A stretch of 37,211 nt of DNA from contig JAJFKI010000063.1 of NCBI GenBank assembly GCA_021773295.1, forward strand, positions 1 to 37,211. The letters are read 5' to 3'. The notes beneath the pieces were generated by a model. It did no database searches and had not been told where the DNA came from. It was given only the letters and a program-made list of their open reading frames with translations. The position numbers were made by a program, and so were the translations under genes. Source of the stretch: Gammaproteobacteria bacterium (lineage in GTDB: Bacteria > Pseudomonadota > Gammaproteobacteria > UBA1113). Below, piece after piece: positions 1 through 6,964 of this stretch (the stretch's first letter is position 1; each line of letters starts with the position of its first letter).

Positions 1-1151
1 CCACTAAAATCAAGCACAATCGTGATCAAAATAATATGGGTAATATTCGGCAATATATGATTCATTAAAATACGCCACCAATTACTTCCCAATAAATTGG
101 CTGCTTGGATGTAGTCCAGTTCTCGTTGTTTTAAGGTTTCAGCTCTTAAGACCCGGCACAAACTAGTCCAACTGGTAATCCCTAAAATAAAACACAACGC
201 TAACAACCTAGCATCTGCGCGTGCAGTAATCGTAGTAAAAAACTCAGGATGATTAGAAATATAAATTTGTATCGACAAAACCGCTGCCGCAATCAATAAC
301 ACCCCTGGAATAGAGCTTAATGTAGTATAAAGATATTGCACCACATCATCAATCAAACCACCAAAATAACCAGCCATCATCCCTAATATCACCGCAAAGG
401 GTAACATGACCAAGGTCGTTAAAGTACCAATTAAAATACCCGTGCGAATACTTTTCAATGCCTCATAAAATACATCTTGCCCAACTTTGTCAGTGCCTAA
501 CAAATAATAATGATGTGATAACAACAATGCCATGGCACAAAAAACAATAATGAGAAAAATAGTTAAATAAAATGTTCTCCAAGGAAAAGCCCATTTTTCA
601 CGAAGCATTGCCTGCATAGTTTCGCCCAAACTTAAACGCTGCATTAGTGACATGAGAAAAAGCAGGGCAAAACAAATCACCGCCGCAATAAGCAACGAAA
701 AAGATAAGGCAATCACAGTATTAATCCAGATTGGTCGCTCATTAGTACCCGCATGCACTAAGGGCAAATAGTCTCTAACTATTGTACCATCATTTAAACG
801 TTCACTTTGTTTCGTATAAAGTTTTGAAGCAAAGGGAGCTGAATAGGTTTTTTCAGTTTTGGCACCAATAGGTTTAATCACTTTATCTAACACACTAGAT
901 ACTTGCGTCGAATAGGTAACATGGCCATTGCCATTATCAGGCAACACCGTCGTAAAATGTACTGAATCAAGTACAGCAATAAGAAAATATGCCGCTAAAA
1001 TGATAACGGAAACAAGCCCTAAGGGTTTATAAAAAACTTTTTTCCACGGGCGGCGCAGATGTTCACTTCGCGCACACCAAAACACAAAAATAAGCAGTGC
1101 TAGTACTAATAAAAATAATAAATAATCAGAACCTAAAAAAATAAATCGCAA
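1..1151 (-). CDS. Peptide ABC transporter permease, OppC/YejE type (3' end cut by window)
   Basis: Inner-membrane permease of a dipeptide/oligopeptide-type ABC importer; it would pair with the OppB-type permease just upstream. The reading frame is open from the left edge to about 1160 and at least 383 codons are visible. I place the start at a TTG (1151-1149) because AGGGAG lies about 6 bases before it and no in-frame ATG is near. Two N-terminal membrane segments are followed by a polar loop of about 90 residues, then further membrane segments. The permease EAA-type loop is visible (RAETLKQRELDYIQAANLLG). The N-terminal part is longer than in a standard OppC of about 300 residues, as in YejE-like permeases. 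It starts 10 bases after the oppB-type stop, so it is probably the third gene of one operon. The ATPase genes would lie to the left, outside the window. Substrate unknown. Confidence 0.85.
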   Translation of the reverse strand, partial: MRFIFLGSDYLLFLLVLALLIFVFWCARSEHLRRPWKKVFYKPLGLVSVIILAAYFLIAVLDSVHFTTVLPDNGNGHVTYSTQVSSVLDKVIKPIGAKTEKTYSAPFASKLYTKQSERLNDGTIVRDYLPLVHAGTNERPIWINTVIALSFSLLIAAVICFALLFLMSLMQRLSLGETMQAMLREKWAFPWRTFYLTIFLIIVFCAMALLLSHHYYLLGTDKVGQDVFYEALKSIRTGILIGTLTTLVMLPFAVILGMMAGYFGGLIDDVVQYLYTTLSSIPGVLLIAAAVLSIQIYISNHPEFFTTITARADARLLALCFILGITSWTSLCRVLRAETLKQRELDYIQAANLLGSNWWRILMNHILPNITHIILITIVLDFS

Positions 1152-1161
1152 TGCAAACTCC

Positions 1162-2139
1162 CTATTCTAATCGAACTCGCGGATCAACCAATGTGTACGA
1201 AATATCTGTAAATATTAAACCAATGATATAAAGCACAGTCCCTAAAAATACCATCGATCGCACAATCGCAAAATCCTGCCGACTGATAGCATCGATGGTA
1301 TAACTTCCAAGCCCTGGTATGCCAAAAAATGATTCTAATAACAAGCTACCCAAAAACAAGCTGGGAATGATAACAACAACACCGGTTAAAATTGGAATCA
1401 TAGCGTTTTTTAAAATATGTCGAAACAGAACAACTTGCTCTGAAAGACCTTTTGCTCTTGCAGTCCTGACATAATCTTTATGATATTCTTCTAAAAATAA
1501 AGTACGATACCAACGCGTCCCCATGCCAATACCAGATATAACGCCAATAATAACAGGTAATATCAAAAACTTGATCGCCTCAAATCCCGAATGATAACCT
1601 GAGATTGGCACCCATTTTAATACTTTCGCAATCACATACTGCCCACTAATAATATAAAACAAACTCGAGATTGACATGAGAACAATACAAAACACCACGC
1701 CACCAAACTCGATATAAGTATTGCGAAAAAAAACAATCAAAAGTGCAAAGCTAATATTAATTAACAAACCAACCAGCAAAACCGGGACCGCGATGGCTAA
1801 ACTGGGCATCATTCGATGGCGAATATCATAACCAATATTCCTACCAGAGTCAGAAATACCAAAGTCAAACGTAAGCAATGACAATGACTTCTGGACAAAC
1901 AGTGATTGAGTAAGACTTTCCATGCCGGTTTTATCAGCATTGTAAAACATCGGCAAGTCATAACCGTGTATTGATTTCCAGTTATCAACAGCGGCTTGTG
2001 TGACATGCTTTTGACCTAAGTGAGCTCTGGCCATATCATCAGGTGTATTAACCGCGAAAAATAATAAGAAGGTAATAATGTTAACGCCCAAGAGTACAGG
2101 TATAGCATAAAAAAATCTTCGAACTAAATAATTTAACAT
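1162..2139 (-). CDS. Peptide ABC transporter permease, OppB/DppB type
   Basis: Inner-membrane permease of 325 residues, the usual OppB/DppB length. It opens with the family's hallmark N-terminus (MLNYLVRRFFYAIPVLLGV), has about six hydrophobic segments, and carries the EAA cytoplasmic loop for ATPase docking near residues 220-245 (YVRTARAKGLSEQVVLFRHI). It forms a heteromeric channel with the OppC-type permease downstream. The ATG lies one base after the stop of the binding-protein gene, so translation is probably coupled; no strong ribosome site is seen apart from GGA inside the preceding gene. The family is clear; whether the substrate is oligopeptide, dipeptide or a microcin-like peptide cannot be decided. 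Confidence 0.92.
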   Translation of the reverse strand: MLNYLVRRFFYAIPVLLGVNIITFLLFFAVNTPDDMARAHLGQKHVTQAAVDNWKSIHGYDLPMFYNADKTGMESLTQSLFVQKSLSLLTFDFGISDSGRNIGYDIRHRMMPSLAIAVPVLLVGLLINISFALLIVFFRNTYIEFGGVVFCIVLMSISSLFYIISGQYVIAKVLKWVPISGYHSGFEAIKFLILPVIIGVISGIGMGTRWYRTLFLEEYHKDYVRTARAKGLSEQVVLFRHILKNAMIPILTGVVVIIPSLFLGSLLLESFFGIPGLGSYTIDAISRQDFAIVRSMVFLGTVLYIIGLIFTDISYTLVDPRVRLE

Positions 2140-2140
2140 C

Positions 2141-4309
2141 TTAATATTTTTCCGGTGGTGAGTGATGTTTTTTACGGTAGCGCATAATAACAGGTATTAA
2201 TACGGCAACAATGATGATTAGCAATAACCACAGTGGCCAAAATGTAGGTTTATTCCACTGCGCTTGTAGCTGACGACGCCTATTAGGATCAATCTTGTTA
2301 TATTTAAGCGTATTATTCGCGAGAGAATGCGCTTTGGTCACGCGATTCCATTGATGGGATAATACAAATGTTTTTGGATGAAAGCCCCATACCCACGGAG
2401 CATCTTTTCTTACGATTGCCAACATTTCATCGATGATTTTTTGTCGCGCCTCGCCATCAGGCATATTCTTCATTTTTAAAAACAATTGATCATAAACTGG
2501 ATTCGAATAATTACTCGCATTTTCACCACCGTGCTTCACTTTGCCATTAGGTCCATAGAGCAAGAATAAAAAATTTTCAGGATCAGGATAATCAGCAGAC
2601 CATCCCCAAAAAAATAATTGTGCATTACCACTACGCAATTTTTCTTGAAATCGATTATAATTAGTCACTCGCACATTTAATTGAATACCAAGCTTAGCGA
2701 GTTGTTTGCGCATCCAATCGTACATAGCACGTTCGTCAGGGCTTCCAGTCGAAGTGGCTTCATAACTAATAATAAGTGGTTTACCTGTTTTAGCATTTCT
2801 ACCATTAGGATAACCTGCTTGGGCTAATAATTGTTTTGCCTCTTGCAAAGAGCGGCGCTTAATATGATCTTTTTGCCACTGATAAACATAAGGGTTAATA
2901 CCTTTAGCACCTGCTTCAAAACCAAAAATACCTGGAGGAATAGGCCCCTGTGCTGACAAGCCACGGCCATTTAAAAAGATTGAAATATATTCTTCGATAT
3001 CAAGCGCAATAGAAATGGCTCGCCTTAATTTTCTAGCGCTGTCACTAGAGCCACCGATTGTAGGATCCAACATATTGATCCCAAGATAAAAAATCGATGG
3101 CTCAATACTCGTCGTTAAGCGGATCCCTTTAGCTTTGAATTCTGGCGTGACATCAAGATTACCATCAGCATCCACTTGCACCGCTTGATCGTAACTATCT
3201 GAGCTAATCCCAGATTTATCATAATATCCTTGTAAGAATTTACTCCACCTTGGAATGCTCTCCTTGTCTAAACTAAAAACATAACGATCAACAAATGGCA
3301 GCGGTTTGTTTGCATCAGCTAGCAAACCAGCAGCTGTATCACCTGGCATACCTGTACTAGGATAAAATTCTTGGTGAAAATTAGGATTACGTGCCATCAC
3401 AATTTGTCGATTAGGATTATTTTCGACGATCATGTAAGGTCCTGTGCCAATAGGATACCAATCAAAGCTAATGTTTTTTTTCTGCAAGCCTCTTTGTGAG
3501 TAAAACTTATCAGCTTCCCACGGAATAGGGGCAAAAAATGGCATTGCTAACCAAAATTTAAATTGCGGATATTTGCCTTTAATGGAAATTTGCAGCGTAT
3601 ACTTATCGAGTTTCTTGACACCTTCAAGCTTATGCTGTCGTAAATCAAAAAATCCTTTTACTGGCTTAGGTCGACTCGCTGATAATGCCTTTGAATACGC
3701 TTTCAAGCCAAGAATATAGTGACTTAAAAATCCAGCAATCGGCGATTGCACACTCGGGGAGCCTAAACGTTTTATTTCATAAATATAGTCATCTGCTATG
3801 AGCTCCCTAGTCCCTGTTTTTTTAAAATCCGCCAGGGTGTCAATATGCAGTAAATTTTGCTTTGTTAAGTTGTGATAAAGATAGTTACCCTGCTCATCCT
3901 TCGCTAAGGCTGGATGCGGTTGATAAAATATACCAGGTTTGATCGATATCGTATAAACACTATATGCAACCTTAGCCCTTAAGTCATCAGCACTGATTAA
4001 TTGATCTGATGCATCATAATACTTTGGTTCCGGTAGTTTAGCGGCTGTTAATGGAACCAGTTTATAAGGACGCTTTAAATAATGATACTGCAGCGGTGGT
4101 TCGTAAATTTGCGCCGTAAATAAGTTTTCATCTGCGCCATATGACTTGGCTGGATCTAACGTCTTAGGCTGTTCAACAAAAAAACTAAAAAAAACCTTTT
4201 CTTGTAAATTATACCGACCATGTGGATCATTAATCGCTTTATCTTTACATGCACTAAGCAAGCACACTAACATCATCAGATAAACGAGTATGTTCTTGCT
4301 CCCTGCCAT
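2141..4309 (-). CDS. Peptide ABC transporter substrate-binding lipoprotein with C-terminal membrane helix (OppA/SBP family 5)
   Basis: Extracytoplasmic solute-binding protein of family 5 that captures peptides for the two permeases encoded next. The upstream ATG at 4333 is rejected: the ATG at 4309 has AAGGAG about 7 bases before it, giving 722 residues. The N-terminus has a hydrophobic stretch and a lipobox (LLSAC), so it should be lipidated. The body shows family-5 features, including the late block with QLFFWGWSADYPDPENFLF and the NASNYSNPVYDQL segment. It is long for an OppA (about 540). Unusually, the C-terminus has a second hydrophobic helix (WPLWLLLIIIVAVLIPVIM) and then a basic tail. 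It is first in the operon, one base before the oppB-type gene. The region between it and ppiD (4310-4368) has no clear terminator. Confidence 0.88.
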   Translation of the reverse strand: MAGSKNILVYLMMLVCLLSACKDKAINDPHGRYNLQEKVFFSFFVEQPKTLDPAKSYGADENLFTAQIYEPPLQYHYLKRPYKLVPLTAAKLPEPKYYDASDQLISADDLRAKVAYSVYTISIKPGIFYQPHPALAKDEQGNYLYHNLTKQNLLHIDTLADFKKTGTRELIADDYIYEIKRLGSPSVQSPIAGFLSHYILGLKAYSKALSASRPKPVKGFFDLRQHKLEGVKKLDKYTLQISIKGKYPQFKFWLAMPFFAPIPWEADKFYSQRGLQKKNISFDWYPIGTGPYMIVENNPNRQIVMARNPNFHQEFYPSTGMPGDTAAGLLADANKPLPFVDRYVFSLDKESIPRWSKFLQGYYDKSGISSDSYDQAVQVDADGNLDVTPEFKAKGIRLTTSIEPSIFYLGINMLDPTIGGSSDSARKLRRAISIALDIEEYISIFLNGRGLSAQGPIPPGIFGFEAGAKGINPYVYQWQKDHIKRRSLQEAKQLLAQAGYPNGRNAKTGKPLIISYEATSTGSPDERAMYDWMRKQLAKLGIQLNVRVTNYNRFQEKLRSGNAQLFFWGWSADYPDPENFLFLLYGPNGKVKHGGENASNYSNPVYDQLFLKMKNMPDGEARQKIIDEMLAIVRKDAPWVWGFHPKTFVLSHQWNRVTKAHSLANNTLKYNKIDPNRRRQLQAQWNKPTFWPLWLLLIIIVAVLIPVIMRYRKKHHSPPEKY

Positions 4310-4368
4310 AACTATCTCCTTGGGCCTTGACACTTTTTTTAAGTAACTGCGTCAAAACTAGCAATTTT

Positions 4369-5952
4369 TCAGTCTGTTAAAGTGTTCTCTATCTTAGCAC
4401 TCTTTACTAATCCATCCGCATAAATTTCATAAGCAAACGCGCCGTTGGTTGTTGCAATTTGTTGTTGCAGTTTTTGTTTTTGTTGCTCAGTAACATTTTC
4501 TGGCTTACCTGACACTAGACTATTAACCACAATAACAGCAAAATCACCATTTTTCATAGCTGCAATGGTCACGGCTGGTTTATTAGCCCTAGGCATTACA
4601 TTAAATGCTTGAGAGATAATCGCCTGGGGCAGCTGACTATCGCGACCTAAAGCTCTATTTTGCTTCCAGGCTAATCCATATTCACTGGCAATTGTCGACA
4701 GTGACTTGCCAGATTTAATGTTTCCCATGATGGTATTTGCTAAACCTTCCAACTGTTGTGATGCTTTTTTCTGCTGTAGTGCCGTCACAATGCTTACTTG
4801 TACATCTGCTAAAGGTTTAACACTTTCGGGTATTTTCGCAGCAACTCTAAGGACAACTTGTCGGCCATCATCTAGATTTATTACTTGGCTATTGTAGCCA
4901 TTATTATAAACATCATTACTAAAGGCTTGGTCAACAAGGGTTTTATTAGCAAGAATGCCGCCATGTTTACCTGCACGGGTTATATAGTCCGTGGTTTCAA
5001 TGTTTAAGCCTAAGGCTTTAGCTGTAGGTTTTAATGAGTTTGGTTCTTCGTAGCTAAGGTTAGCTAGCCTGTCAGTTTCAGCCGCAAATTGCTTTTCTGC
5101 ATTACGCCTTGCCAATAATTTTTTAATAGCTGGTGTTGCTTGCTGTATGCTTTGTTTTGTTTTCGCAAAGTTCTCTTTATTCTCTCGATAGTATTGTTCA
5201 ACTTGAGCGTTTGTTGGTTGTATATGCTGTGCCAATGTATTTAAGGATAAAACAACATATGCTAGTTTTACTTTAGCTGGGATTTTAAATTGCTTTTGGT
5301 GTTGTTGATAATACGCTGTTATCTCTTGATCACTAAGCTTACTCACTGCCTTTGTCATTTTTTGATTAAGCACGACATAGTCAACATTGCGTTTTTGATC
5401 TGCTAATTTAATCACATTTTCCACATCATTAGGAAATGCAAAAGCCGTTGTGACAAATGAAGATTGTAATTGATCCAATAATAATTGTTGTTTTAAAAGT
5501 TTGAGATAACTGTCATTAGTAAACATTAAATTGCTGAGTACGATTGAATAACGCTGTGGTGAAAATTGCCCATTGACTTGAAAGGTTGGGTTCATGTAGA
5601 GGGCTTGCTGAACTTGTGGCTGACTGATGAAGAGCTTATCTTCATTGGCGCCCTGCACCAAAGCTTCATTACGAATTAATGCAGCTAGAACGTTGCGCTT
5701 CATGACTTTGTCCGCTTCTGGCGTATTTATCAACTTTACACCCATGAGTTGTTGCTGTCGCTGATATTGTTTAAAAGCTTCGTTCAACTGTGATTGCATG
5801 ATTTTGGTGCCATTGACTTTAGCTGCGGCTTCGTCTTTTTTTCCATGCTCGAAATAGTTACTCACGCCCCAAAGCGCAAATATTAAACTGATAAATCCCA
5901 ATAAGATACCTGCGAACCAACCTTTCACCTTGTCATGAATATTTTGTAGCAT
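4369..5952 (-). CDS. ppiD: PpiD-like periplasmic chaperone lacking the parvulin domain
   Basis: Inner-membrane-anchored periplasmic folding factor, known in E. coli to sit at the Sec translocon exit. I use the ATG at 5952 (TAGGA shortly upstream), not 5988; this gives 527 residues beginning MLQNIHDKVKGWFAGILLG, the typical PpiD amphipathic start. A single membrane helix follows (about 14-34), then a SurA_N-type chaperone domain. E. coli PpiD has 623 residues. The shortfall falls at one place: after YYRENKENFAK the sequence goes straight to the segment that follows the parvulin domain in E. coli, and no parvulin signature (GGDLG, F..LA..S) is present anywhere. The C-terminal half aligns again (PESVKPLADVQ). 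Its position after hupB supports the ppiD call. It should therefore act as a chaperone without isomerase activity. Confidence 0.88.
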   Translation of the reverse strand: MLQNIHDKVKGWFAGILLGFISLIFALWGVSNYFEHGKKDEAAAKVNGTKIMQSQLNEAFKQYQRQQQLMGVKLINTPEADKVMKRNVLAALIRNEALVQGANEDKLFISQPQVQQALYMNPTFQVNGQFSPQRYSIVLSNLMFTNDSYLKLLKQQLLLDQLQSSFVTTAFAFPNDVENVIKLADQKRNVDYVVLNQKMTKAVSKLSDQEITAYYQQHQKQFKIPAKVKLAYVVLSLNTLAQHIQPTNAQVEQYYRENKENFAKTKQSIQQATPAIKKLLARRNAEKQFAAETDRLANLSYEEPNSLKPTAKALGLNIETTDYITRAGKHGGILANKTLVDQAFSNDVYNNGYNSQVINLDDGRQVVLRVAAKIPESVKPLADVQVSIVTALQQKKASQQLEGLANTIMGNIKSGKSLSTIASEYGLAWKQNRALGRDSQLPQAIISQAFNVMPRANKPAVTIAAMKNGDFAVIVVNSLVSGKPENVTEQQKQKLQQQIATTNGAFAYEIYADGLVKSAKIENTLTD

Positions 5953-5976
5953 AGTTTTTCCTAGATTATCATACGC

Positions 5977-6002
5977 AAAACATCGCATCTTGAGATACGA
6001 TG
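5977..6002 (-). terminator. Rho-independent terminator after tRNA-Asp
   Basis: Read on the - strand, CATCG and CGATG pair around an inner ATCT/AGAT stem with one G-T wobble, followed at once by TTTT. It lies 56 bases after the tRNA-Asp 3' end and before ppiD, so it probably ends the tRNA-Val/tRNA-Asp transcript. The tail of only four T makes it moderate in strength. Confidence 0.6.
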
Positions 6003-6057
6003 GGTATTATGCTTGAAACCGCTCTTTGGCGCAATGAAACCGTATACGATTAGTAGT

Positions 6058-6134
6058 TGGCGGAGTGGACGGGATTCGAACCCGCGACCCCCGGCGTGAC
6101 AGGCCGGTATTCTAACCAACTGAACTACCACTCC
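6058..6134 (-). tRNA. tRNA-Asp (anticodon GTC)
   Basis: A complete 77-base cloverleaf with encoded CCA. The acceptor stem GGAGTGG pairs with CCACTCC, followed by G and CCA. The D-loop has GGTTAGAATA, the anticodon stem is CCGGC/GCCGG with loop CTGTCAC, and the T-arm has GGTTCGAATCC. The body closely follows gammaproteobacterial tRNA-Asp. It is the second gene of a tRNA pair, 12 bases after tRNA-Val. Confidence 0.98.
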
Positions 6135-6146
6135 TAAAAGAATAAG

Positions 6147-6222
6147 TGGTGGGTGCTGAGGGACTTGAACCCCCGACCCTCGCCTTGTAAGGGCGACGCT
6201 CTCCCAACTGAGCTAAGCACCC
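6147..6222 (-). tRNA. tRNA-Val (anticodon TAC)
   Basis: A complete 76-base cloverleaf with encoded CCA. Acceptor GGGTGCT pairs with AGCACCC, followed by A and CCA. The anticodon stem is CGCCC/GGGCG with loop TTACAAG, giving anticodon TAC. The T-arm has GGTTCAAGTCC. It is transcribed just before tRNA-Asp, as in the hupB-ppiD region of many gammaproteobacteria. Confidence 0.98.
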
Positions 6223-6260
6223 ACAGAGTAGCAGCTCCATTAGAACTGCTGTCTGCTTTA

Positions 6261-6290
6261 TAGATACCGATTGAAACGAGTTCCTATCAA
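6261..6290 (-). promoter_or_regulatory. Candidate sigma-70 promoter for tRNA-Val/tRNA-Asp
   Basis: On the - strand, TTGATA (6290-6285) is separated by 18 bases from TATCTA (6266-6261), about 38 bases before the mature tRNA-Val 5' end. The hupB terminator lies just upstream, so the tRNAs need a promoter of their own. The match is moderate. Confidence 0.45.
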
Positions 6291-6339
6291 TATACTAGTG
6301 TGAAAATATAGATTCTCACCTAAAGAAGCACCCCATTAA

Positions 6340-6358
6340 GGCAAGTTAATTTCTTGCC
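6340..6358 (-). other. Perfect hairpin downstream of hupB
   Basis: GGCAAG and CTTGCC form a 6-bp perfect stem around a 7-base A/T loop. It follows the hupB terminator by a few bases. It has no T tract on the - strand, so it may be a backup stop or a 3'-end stabiliser. Function unknown. Confidence 0.4.
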
Positions 6359-6362
6359 ACTG

Positions 6363-6388
6363 AAAAACCAGCCACCTTGAATGGCGGG
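6363..6388 (-). terminator. Rho-independent terminator of hupB
   Basis: Immediately after the hupB TAG, the - strand reads CCCGCCA, a 7-base loop, then TGGCTGG, followed by TTTTT. Six of seven stem positions pair, with one C-T mismatch. Position and T tract fit an intrinsic terminator that isolates hupB from the tRNA genes. Confidence 0.75.
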
Positions 6389-6661
6389 CTAGTTTACAGC
6401 TTCTTTTAATTTATTTCCAGCTTTAATTTTAACTGTCTTCGCTGCGGGTATATGCATAGGCTCGCCAGTCGCAGGATTACGGCCTTCACGAGCCGCACGC
6501 TCACCGACTGAGAGAGACATAAAGCCAGTTAACACAATTTTGTCACCCTTTTTAAGGGTATCGGCAATCGTGTCTTGCAATGCATTAATCACAGTTTCAA
6601 CGTTATTTTTTGTGGAGCCAGCCATTTCCGCTACAGCTTCAACTAAATCAGATTTATTCAT
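6389..6661 (-). CDS. hupB: DNA-binding protein HU
   Basis: Nucleoid-associated HU protein of 90 residues, the standard length; it binds and bends DNA as a dimer. The start is ATG 6661 (MNKSDLVEAVAEMAG) with GGGGA about 8 bases upstream; the ATG at 6697 would add an untypical leader. Family features are the alpha-helical dimerisation half, the beta-arm with GRNPATGEPMHIPA (the DNA-intercalating proline arm), and the C-terminal end KAGNKLKEAVN. It lies between lon and ppiD as in E. coli hupB. It has its own strong promoter (6743-6771) and its own terminator, as expected for a highly expressed monocistronic gene. Confidence 0.97.
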   Translation of the reverse strand: MNKSDLVEAVAEMAGSTKNNVETVINALQDTIADTLKKGDKIVLTGFMSLSVGERAAREGRNPATGEPMHIPAAKTVKIKAGNKLKEAVN

Positions 6662-6742
6662 TAAATATCCCCACAGATACATAGTTTTAGTTATCAAAAA
6701 ACAGCTAGCGCGCTCAATAATGCACTAGCCATAGAGCAGTGA

Positions 6743-6771
6743 TTTATACCAACCTTTAGTATAAGCGTCAA
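6743..6771 (-). promoter_or_regulatory. Sigma-70 promoter of hupB
   Basis: On the - strand TTGACG (6771-6766), exactly 17 bases, then TATAAA (6748-6743). Both boxes have 5 of 6 consensus bases at ideal spacing. The 5' leader to the hupB ATG would be about 75 bases. It is the best promoter match in the window. Confidence 0.85.
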
Positions 6772-6920
6772 GGCATTTTTCGAAGGAGGGCTTTAAAAGT
6801 GTGAACATGAGATGACTGTGTGCTTTAATTTTACACGACAGCATCGAATCTGGTGATGAAGCATGGATTTCACAGTGGATCTAGGGCGAAATTATTCCCC
6901 ACAAATTGCTCCTAGCGTAT

Positions 6921-6945
6921 TTCCTCCCCCGTGCGGGCTGAGGAA
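6921..6945 (-). other. Strong hairpin at the 3' end of lon
   Basis: TTCCTC and GAGGAA pair, with an inner CCC/GGG stem around GTGC. It lies 20 bases after the lon stop. There is no T tract on either side, so it is not a classic terminator; it could protect the lon mRNA 3' end or assist Rho-dependent termination. Confidence 0.5.
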
Positions 6946-6964
6946 TCGAGTCTTAGTGACCTGG

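Larger units (their letters stand above)
6662..6964 (-). other. lon-hupB intergenic region
   Basis: 303 bases without a gene. It holds the hupB promoter, a leader of about 75 bases, and a hairpin close to the end of lon (listed separately). Nothing else recognisable was seen. Confidence 0.6.

Noticed and set aside
4321..4360. Promoter upstream of the peptide-binding protein gene
   Set aside because: A TTGACG is present, but the hexamer 17 bases on (TGTCAA) does not resemble a -10 box; TTGAC/GTCAA also forms only a weak inverted repeat.
6921..6945. Classic intrinsic terminator of lon
   Set aside because: Good stem but no T tract on the - strand; listed only as a hairpin.
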